Of a stretch of 64,000 bases of DNA, positions 58,438-64,000 are shown one piece after another. Both the position numbers and the translations under genes were made by a program. Position 1 is the first letter of the stretch. Every line of letters starts with the position of its first letter. The DNA is taken from contig CAWFJZ010000047.1 of assembly GCA_963816315.1 (NCBI GenBank), positions 1 to 64,000 on the forward strand. Reading direction: 5' to 3'. Under the pieces are notes generated by a model. That model searched no databases, had not been told where the DNA came from, and saw only the letters and a program-made list of their open reading frames with translations. Source of the DNA: CADEEN01 sp963816315. Lineage in GTDB: Bacteria; Pseudomonadota; Gammaproteobacteria; Burkholderiales; Burkholderiaceae_C.

Positions 58438-60771
58438 ATGAAGATCACCTTGACCCATGGCCTGCGCGCTGCACAGCTGGCGATGCTGCTCGGCGCCTTG
58501 GCCTTGACTTTGTTGGCCGCCTGCGGCGGTGGTGGCGGCTACGGCGGTGGCGGCAACACGCCGCCGCAGGGCGGTGCTCGGTTTGCCGGCGCGGCGTCGT
58601 CGCAACCGCTGGCGTTGACGGCGGACAACGCCTACCTGGTGGTGGCCAACGAAGACAACAACAGCGTCACCTTCTTCGACTTGCGCAACGATGCCAACCG
58701 CAAGCTCGCCGAGGTGCCGGTGCAGAGCGAGCCGAGCGGCGTGGCCTTCCTGCCCGACGGCAGCAAGGCCTATGCGGCCAACGCCGTCAGCGGCACCGTG
58801 TCGGTGATCCCGGTCAACACGGCGGCCGGCACGGTCGCAAGCCCGAGCAAGCACATCGACGTCGGCACCGAGCCGAGTGCGCTGGTGCTCACGCCCAACG
58901 GCCGGCGCCTGTACGTCGCCAACGCGCGCTCGAACTCGGTCAGCGTGATCGACACCGCGACCGACGCTGTCATCAAGACGATCAGCGGCGTCGGCCCCGA
59001 GCCGCGCGGCCTGGCCATCACCAACGACGGCGATCAATACGACGACGACGAGACGCTCTACGTGACGCAGTTCCTGTCGCTGCCGATCGCAGGCAAGATC
59101 GACGGCGCCGACGATGCGAAGGCCGGCCACGTGAGCGTGGTCTCGACGGCGAGCAACACCGTCGTCGCCGACATTGCCGTCAACCCGATCGCCGACAGCG
59201 GCTTCAAGGCGCTCGGCGATGCGCTGCAAAAGATCGCGCCGCTGCCCGCCACCGACGAGGCCAACTTCAAGTTCACCACCGGCGCGTACCCGAACCAGTT
59301 GAACAACATCGCCGTCAAGGGCAATTACGCTTTCATCCCGAACACCGGCGCGTCGCCCAACGGCCCGTTCCGCTTCGACGTCAACACGCAAAGCCTGCTC
59401 TCGGTGATCGACCGCTCGGCGCGCGCCGACGCCGGGCAGACGATCAACCTGCATGCCGCGGTCAAGGCCCAGACCAACCCGGACAAGCTCTTCGTCACCC
59501 AGCCCTGGGCGATGGCCTTCAAGCATCAGCGCGATGAAGCCTATGTCGTCAGCGCGGCGAGCAACCACCTCGTGAAGGTGGCGGTCGATCCGGCCAGCGG
59601 CGCGGCCACGGTGCAGAGCGACCCGGCCGATGCGACGCGCGTCTTGCAGATCAAGGTCGGCAAGAACCCGCGCGGCATCGTCGTCAACTCGACCGACACG
59701 CGCGCCTACGTGCACAACTTCATCTCGCGCGATGTCTCGGTGGTGGACCTCACGCTGGCGCGCGAAGACGTGGTGGCGACGCTGACCTCGGCGGCGCTGC
59801 CGGCCGCCGGCACGCAAGACGAAAAGGTGCACATCGGCAAGGAGCTCTACAACACCTCGATCGGCGAGTTCGATGCCGCGCCCGGCACCACGGCGCCCAT
59901 CATCGGCCGCATGTCGAACAAGGGCTGGGGCTCGTGCGCCAGTTGCCACACGCCCAAGGGCCTGTCCGACAACGTCGTCTGGATTTTTCCGTCGGGCCCC
60001 AAGCGCACGATCCCGCAGCACACCGACTTCGATCAGACCGTCGCCGCGCGCAACGTGCAGCGCGCGCTCAACTGGTCGGGCGAGCGCGACGAGGAAGAAG
60101 ACTTCGAGCTCAACATCCGCGCCGTCTCCGGCGGCCCCGGCCTGATCGTGCTGGCCGACGGCGTGACGCAGGACACCAACGTCGTCAACCTGCGCCAGGC
60201 GCCGCCGGCCGCGCTGCTGCCCAGCGGCGGCCGCAACCAACTCAAAGTGCGCGGCGTGCCGGCGTGGGACGCGCTGAAGAGCTACATGCAGTTCGGCATC
60301 CGCGCGCCGATCTCGCCGCTGCCCGCCACCGAGCCGCAAGTGGCAGCCGGCCGCGCGCTGTTCACGAGCGCCAACTGCCAGGCCTGCCACGGCGGCGCGT
60401 TATGGACCAGCAGCCGCATCGACTTCACGCCGCCGCCGGATGCGGCGCTGATCGACGCCGGCCAGTTGAAGGGCCAGTTGCGCAACGTCGGCACCTTCGA
60501 TGCGGCCTTCTTCAACGAGGTCAACACCAACGGCGCGCCGTCGATCGGCAGCCTGGGCTTCGTGCCGCCGTCGCTGTTGTCGATCGGCGCGTTCCCGAAT
60601 TCTTTCCTGCACAACGGCAGCGTGCTGTCGTTGTCCGGCGTGCTCGACAACGTGACCCACCGCAGCGCCGGCACCGGCGGCGTCGATACGCTCAGCAACG
60701 CGGCCGACCGCGACAAGGTGGTGCAGTTCCTGCTGTCGATCGACGCGAAGACGGTGCCGATCGCGCCGTAG
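58438..60771 (+). CDS. Diheme cytochrome c / YVTN beta-propeller lipoprotein
   Basis: A 777-residue lipoprotein (lipobox LTLLAACGGGGG). Residues about 45-480 are YVTN-type propeller blades (AYLVVANEDNNSVTFFDLRN; RLYVANARSNSVSVIDTATD; RAYVHNFISRDVSVVDLTLA). A MauG/cytochrome-c-peroxidase-like part follows with two haem sites, CASCH (about 500) and CQACH (about 645), and axial-ligand methionine candidates. The combination suggests a periplasmic electron-transfer oxidase or peroxidase that oxidises a partner. Frame is intact. It is followed by a strong stem-loop. Confidence 0.85.
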   Translation: MKITLTHGLRAAQLAMLLGALALTLLAACGGGGGYGGGGNTPPQGGARFAGAASSQPLALTADNAYLVVANEDNNSVTFFDLRNDANRKLAEVPVQSEPSGVAFLPDGSKAYAANAVSGTVSVIPVNTAAGTVASPSKHIDVGTEPSALVLTPNGRRLYVANARSNSVSVIDTATDAVIKTISGVGPEPRGLAITNDGDQYDDDETLYVTQFLSLPIAGKIDGADDAKAGHVSVVSTASNTVVADIAVNPIADSGFKALGDALQKIAPLPATDEANFKFTTGAYPNQLNNIAVKGNYAFIPNTGASPNGPFRFDVNTQSLLSVIDRSARADAGQTINLHAAVKAQTNPDKLFVTQPWAMAFKHQRDEAYVVSAASNHLVKVAVDPASGAATVQSDPADATRVLQIKVGKNPRGIVVNSTDTRAYVHNFISRDVSVVDLTLAREDVVATLTSAALPAAGTQDEKVHIGKELYNTSIGEFDAAPGTTAPIIGRMSNKGWGSCASCHTPKGLSDNVVWIFPSGPKRTIPQHTDFDQTVAARNVQRALNWSGERDEEEDFELNIRAVSGGPGLIVLADGVTQDTNVVNLRQAPPAALLPSGGRNQLKVRGVPAWDALKSYMQFGIRAPISPLPATEPQVAAGRALFTSANCQACHGGALWTSSRIDFTPPPDAALIDAGQLKGQLRNVGTFDAAFFNEVNTNGAPSIGSLGFVPPSLLSIGAFPNSFLHNGSVLSLSGVLDNVTHRSAGTGGVDTLSNAADRDKVVQFLLSIDAKTVPIAP

Positions 60772-60778
60772 CCGCGCA

Positions 60779-60812
60779 GCGCACGCCGGCTGTTCTATCG
60801 GCCGGCGTGCGC
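60779..60812. terminator. Stem-loop, probable terminator
   Basis: GCGCACGCCGGC and GCCGGCGTGCGC form a perfect 12-bp stem around TGTTCTATCG, 8 bp after the diheme gene stop. It lacks a T run but is positioned to end that transcript. Confidence 0.6.
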
Positions 60813-60829
60813 GTCGATATCATCGGCCG

Positions 60830-62413
60830 ATGAGTTTCTGGCGCTTGGCCGCCGCCGCGGCCGCTGTCTCGATATGCGCAGCCGCGTCGGCCAAACCCCT
60901 CGTCTATTGCGCCGACGCCAGCCCCGAAGGTTTCGATCCGAGCCTGTGGGACAGCACCAGCACGAGCAACGTCACGTCGCAGCTCTTCAATGGCCTGGTC
61001 GGCTTCGAGCGCGGCACGACACACTTGAAGCCCGAGCTGGCAACGTCTTGGCAGATCGCGCCGGACGCGAAAACCTTCACCTTCACGCTGCGCCGTGGTG
61101 TGAAGTTCCACAGCACGCCGACCTTCACGCCGACGCGCGAGTTCAATGCCGACGATGTGATCTTCACGTTCCGGCGCATGACCGATGCGCAGCATGCGTT
61201 TCACCGCGCGTTTGCGGTGCCGTATGTCTATGCGCAAAGCCTCGGCCTGGCGGAGATGATCGCCGGCATCGACCGCATCGACGAGCACACGGTGCGCTTT
61301 CGGCTGAAGACGCCCAACGTCACCTTCCTCAGCACCTTCGCGATGTCGTTTGCCGGCATCCACTCGGCCGAGTACGCGGCCAGGCTGCTCGCCGAAGGCC
61401 GCGCCAGCGCGATCAACAACCAGCCGGTCGGCAGCGGGCCGTTCAAGTTGAAGAGCTACCGCAAGGACGACGTGGTGCGCATGCTGCCGCACGAAGGCTA
61501 TTGGGGCGGCGCGCAGAAGACGACGCAGCTCATCTTCGCCATCAGCCGTGAGCCTGCCGTGCGCGTGCAGAAGATGGCCGCCGGCGAGTGCCACATCACG
61601 GCGCCGCTGCGCGACATCGACATCGCCGCGCTCGACAAGCGCAGCGAGGTGGTGATCCTGAAGACGCAGGCGCTGAACATCAGCTATCTGGCCTTCAACC
61701 TGAAGAAGGCGCCGACCGACCATCGCAGCGTGCGCGAGGCGCTCGACATCGCGATCGACCGCGATGCGCTGTTCCGCGTGTTGTTCCCGCGCGGTGACGC
61801 GATGCAGGCGGTGAGCGCCTTTCCGCCGGCGATCGCCGGCTACAACAGCGCGCTGAAGAACGAGTACGACCCCGAGCGCGCGAAGCTGTTGCTGGCGGAA
61901 AGCGGGTTGGCCGGCAAGTTGGAGATCGACGGCATCGAACTGTGGGCGCTGCCGATCGCGCGGCCCACCAACCCCAACGGCATGCTGATGGCGCAGATGA
62001 TCCAGCAGGACTGGGCGAAGATCGGCGTCAAGGCCACGATCAAGACCTACGAGTGGGGCGAGTACCTGAAGCGCGCCAACAATGGCGAGCACCATGTGTA
62101 CATGAGCGGCTGGTCGGGCGACACCGGCGACGCCGACGATTTCCTCGCGCCGAACCTGACCTGTGCGGCCAGCCGCGGCGGCATCAAGTTCTGCAACGCG
62201 GCGTTCGACAGGTTGGTCGAGCAGGGCCGCGCGACGGTGGACCCTGAGAAGCGCAACGCGACCTACCGCGAAGCGCAAGCCATCTTCAAGCGCGAGCGGC
62301 CGTGGATCACGATCGCGCATTCCTCGATCTACATTCCGCTGCGCAAGGATGTGAAGGGCTTTGTCATGGCGCCGAACGGCAGCATGGACTTCGAAGGCGT
62401 GTGGCGCGAGTGA
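60830..62413 (+). CDS. ABC-type peptide-binding protein (DppA/SBP_bac_5 family)
   Basis: An intact 527-residue periplasmic binding protein. The signal peptide (LAAAAAAVSICAAASA) is followed by LVYCADASPEGFDPSLWDST, the family-typical VTSQLFNGLVGFERGTTHLK, PELATSWQIAPDAKTFTFTL and RRGVKFH, NNQPVGSGPFKLKSYRKDD and VREALDIAIDRDALFRVLFP. Dipeptide or heme-peptide binding is the family expectation. No permease or ATPase genes follow; instead a VanX-type dipeptidase gene overlaps its end, suggesting a D-Ala-D-Ala salvage unit. Confidence 0.94.
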   Translation: MSFWRLAAAAAAVSICAAASAKPLVYCADASPEGFDPSLWDSTSTSNVTSQLFNGLVGFERGTTHLKPELATSWQIAPDAKTFTFTLRRGVKFHSTPTFTPTREFNADDVIFTFRRMTDAQHAFHRAFAVPYVYAQSLGLAEMIAGIDRIDEHTVRFRLKTPNVTFLSTFAMSFAGIHSAEYAARLLAEGRASAINNQPVGSGPFKLKSYRKDDVVRMLPHEGYWGGAQKTTQLIFAISREPAVRVQKMAAGECHITAPLRDIDIAALDKRSEVVILKTQALNISYLAFNLKKAPTDHRSVREALDIAIDRDALFRVLFPRGDAMQAVSAFPPAIAGYNSALKNEYDPERAKLLLAESGLAGKLEIDGIELWALPIARPTNPNGMLMAQMIQQDWAKIGVKATIKTYEWGEYLKRANNGEHHVYMSGWSGDTGDADDFLAPNLTCAASRGGIKFCNAAFDRLVEQGRATVDPEKRNATYREAQAIFKRERPWITIAHSSIYIPLRKDVKGFVMAPNGSMDFEGVWRE

Positions 62414-63018
62414 AAGCTCTGCGCATCGAAGACATTGCGACGCATCCGTCGTTCCGTCGCCTGGCCAGCATCGCCGGCATCGCCATCGACCTGCGCTACG
62501 CCGGCAGCAACAACTTCGACGGCCGCGTGCTCTACCAAGGCATCGACTGCGCGTGGCTGCATGTCGAAGCGGCGCGAGGGTTGGAGACGGCCGCCGCGTG
62601 GCTCGCCGCGCACCACCCTGGCCAGCGCCTGCTCGTGCTCGACGCGCTGCGCCCGCAGCGCGTGCAGGAAGCCATCTGGCGCGATGTGCAGGGCACGCCG
62701 GCGCAGATCTATTTCGCCGACCCGGCGCGCGGTTCGATCCACAGCTTCGGCATGGCGGTCGATGTGACGTTGCTCGACGACAAGAACCACGAGCTCGACA
62801 TGGGCAGCGGCTTCGACGAGATGAGCCTGCGTTCGCACCCCGCGCTCGAAGCCGAACAACTCGCCGCCGGCCACATCGCGCAGCATCACATCGAGGCGCG
62901 CGAAGTGCTGCGCGCCGCGATGCACCATGGCGGCTTTCGCGGCATCCCCACCGAGTGGTGGCACTTCAACCACGGCGACGCGCAGCGCGTGCGCCGCGAG
63001 TTCGTGCGCGTGGAGTGA
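62410..63018 (+). CDS. ddpX: D-Ala-D-Ala dipeptidase (VanX/DdpX family)
   Basis: A 202-residue M15 zinc peptidase with GTG start at 62410 overlapping the binding-protein stop. IDLRYAGSNNFDGRVLY is the VanX-type start, VLDALRPQRVQEAIW carries the Arg of the active site, SIHSFGMAVDVTLLDD provides the zinc ligands His and Asp of SxHxxGxAxD, and PTEWWHFNHGD provides the general-base Glu and third ligand His. It cleaves D-Ala-D-Ala. No signal peptide, so it is cytoplasmic like DdpX. Vancomycin resistance is not implied; DdpX-type enzymes recycle cell-wall dipeptide. Confidence 0.93.
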   Translation: MKALRIEDIATHPSFRRLASIAGIAIDLRYAGSNNFDGRVLYQGIDCAWLHVEAARGLETAAAWLAAHHPGQRLLVLDALRPQRVQEAIWRDVQGTPAQIYFADPARGSIHSFGMAVDVTLLDDKNHELDMGSGFDEMSLRSHPALEAEQLAAGHIAQHHIEAREVLRAAMHHGGFRGIPTEWWHFNHGDAQRVRREFVRVE

Positions 63019-63217
63019 CGCCGCGCGTGCCGCCACGCGCAGGGGCCTGCGGCGCATCGCGCAAAAATGCAAGCCGCAGACACAAGTGTTCACGCGCGGC
63101 CGTGGATCGATCACGGATTTTTCTCCTCCGGCCCTGATCGTGTGACCGCGCGTGTGATTCGCGCGCTCTCGCTACATGTTTTGACAGCGCGCATGAACAC
63201 GCCCCTACGCTGGCGCC

Positions 63218-64000
63218 ATGAACTCAACCTGCACCTTCACTCTTGCCCGTTCGCGCGCGTTGTTCCTGATGGCTGCGGCCGGCCTGGCCTTGGCGGCTTG
63301 CGGGGGTGGCGGTGACGCCACCGGCGACACACCCACACCCACGGCCAGTGGCGACCCGGCGCCTGCGCCGCCGTCCAACCCACCCGCCAATCCGCCGAGC
63401 AACCCACCGACCACGCCATCCGCATCGCCGCCCGCATCCCACCCGCAGCGCCGCCTACCGCCCCGCCCGCGGACGGCGGCCCCGTCGCCGGCAACCCTGC
63501 AGGTGCTTGCGCTGTGCCGGCGGGCGGGCAGGTCAAAAGCATTGCCACGCCGACCACCGTCGTCGGCAATGGCACCGCTGCGAGCTGCACCTCGGCCGCA
63601 GTGGTCGCTGCGGTGGCCAACGGCGGCGTCGTCACCTTCAACTGCGGCGCCGATCCGGTGACGATCACGATGGCGGCCACGGCGCGTGTCTTCAACAACA
63701 AGCCCGACCTCGTGCTCGACGGCGGCGGCAAGGTCACGCTGTCGGGCGGCGGCGCGCGGCGCATCCTCTACCAGAACAGTTGCGACCAGAGCCTCGTCTG
63801 GACGTCGCCGAACTGCGACTTCCAGGATTCGCCGAAATCGACGCTGCAGAACATCACCTTCGTCGATGGCAATTCGAGCGGCCAGGGCTACGGCCTGAAG
63901 GAGGTGTATGGCGGCGGCGCGGTGTTCGCGCGCGGCGGGCGCCTGGCGATCATCAACGCGCGCTTCTTCCGCAACCAGTGCGAGTCCACCGGGCCCGACC
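63218..64000 (+). CDS. Beta-helix lipoprotein, C-terminally cut by the window edge, frame-interrupted
   Basis: ATG 63218 opens a signal peptide with lipobox LALAACGGGG, followed by a Pro-rich linker (repeated NPP units). A shift near 63450 leads into VAGNPAGACAVPAGGQVKSI, then right-handed beta-helix-like repeats (ATARVFNNKPDLVLDGGGKV; STLQNITFVDGNSSGQGYG; VFARGGRLAIINARFFRNQC). This resembles polymorphic outer-membrane or pectate-lyase-type surface proteins. It runs off the right edge, so length and C-terminal features are unknown. Confidence 0.75.

Noticed and set aside
63181..63211. TTGACA...TACGCT as promoter of the last lipoprotein gene
   Set aside because: The spacing is 19 bp and the -10 box is poor; transcription would start at the ATG itself, so evidence is too weak.
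1..64000. tRNA, rRNA or CRISPR arrays
   Set aside because: By eye I found no cloverleaf with a T-arm consensus, no rRNA signature beyond the Shine-Dalgarno match, and no regularly spaced direct repeats.

Overview
The window reads as chromosome of a GC-rich betaproteobacterium, most likely order Burkholderiales. The evidence is very high GC third positions, the family mix (TRAP transporter, GTP-type PEP carboxykinase, two YecA/YgfB-family proteins, DUF2145, YiaA/B, QueA/Tgt), and the short inverted repeats built on GTTCGCCCTGAGC/TGTCGAAGG. I cannot assign a genus. Many otherwise well-conserved genes, including recG and queA, are broken by single-base shifts, mostly an apparent missing C or G in a short C/G run. 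I read most of these as consensus errors of a draft or long-read assembly and annotate the genes as interrupted CDS rather than true pseudogenes.

Region 1-5.9 kb is a carbohydrate catabolic operon. It holds a divergent aldo/keto reductase, a GntR/FCD regulator, a DapA-family aldolase, a three-part TRAP transporter (P, Q, M) and a PfkB-family kinase, followed by a tiny ORF with an exceptionally strong ribosome-binding site and a terminator. Region 6-10.4 kb is gene-poor accessory DNA with a DUF1428 gene carrying an internal deletion, an orphan coiled-coil/TM protein, a lipoprotein, an IS66 remnant and two tiny proteins. Region 10.5-20.3 kb is housekeeping: a transglutaminase-like protein, RecG, a class A penicillin-binding protein, and the queuosine genes queA and tgt separated by a plug-less TonB-receptor-like barrel.

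Region 20.3-30.6 kb is a long minus-strand run: CPBP protease, alpha/beta hydrolase, secreted protein, FAD-oxidase/methyltransferase fusion, DUF805, MFS-acyltransferase fusion, DUF2145, YiaA/B and an amidohydrolase. Several neighbours overlap or nearly touch. Region 30.7-46 kb mixes regulators, a FitAB toxin-antitoxin pair inserted beside a duplicated gene end, a TPR protein, RlmJ, an SGNH esterase, a MOSC protein, PEP carboxykinase, a phosphoesterase, a stress protein, a TetR/fasciclin pair, PhoX, GNAT and SDR enzymes, then a prolyl oligopeptidase.

The most striking segment is 48.5-58.0 kb, a minus-strand operon of four genes: a caspase-like protease, two TIR-domain membrane proteins, and a 1925-residue protein joining two alpha/beta-hydrolase domains, a CHAT protease domain and a helical repeat tail. 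These are effector and signalling domains typical of bacterial conflict and programmed-death systems, and I do not recognise the combination as a named system. A 160-bp near-palindromic element lies just upstream. The window ends with a diheme beta-propeller lipoprotein, a peptide-binding protein overlapping a VanX-type dipeptidase, and a truncated beta-helix lipoprotein.
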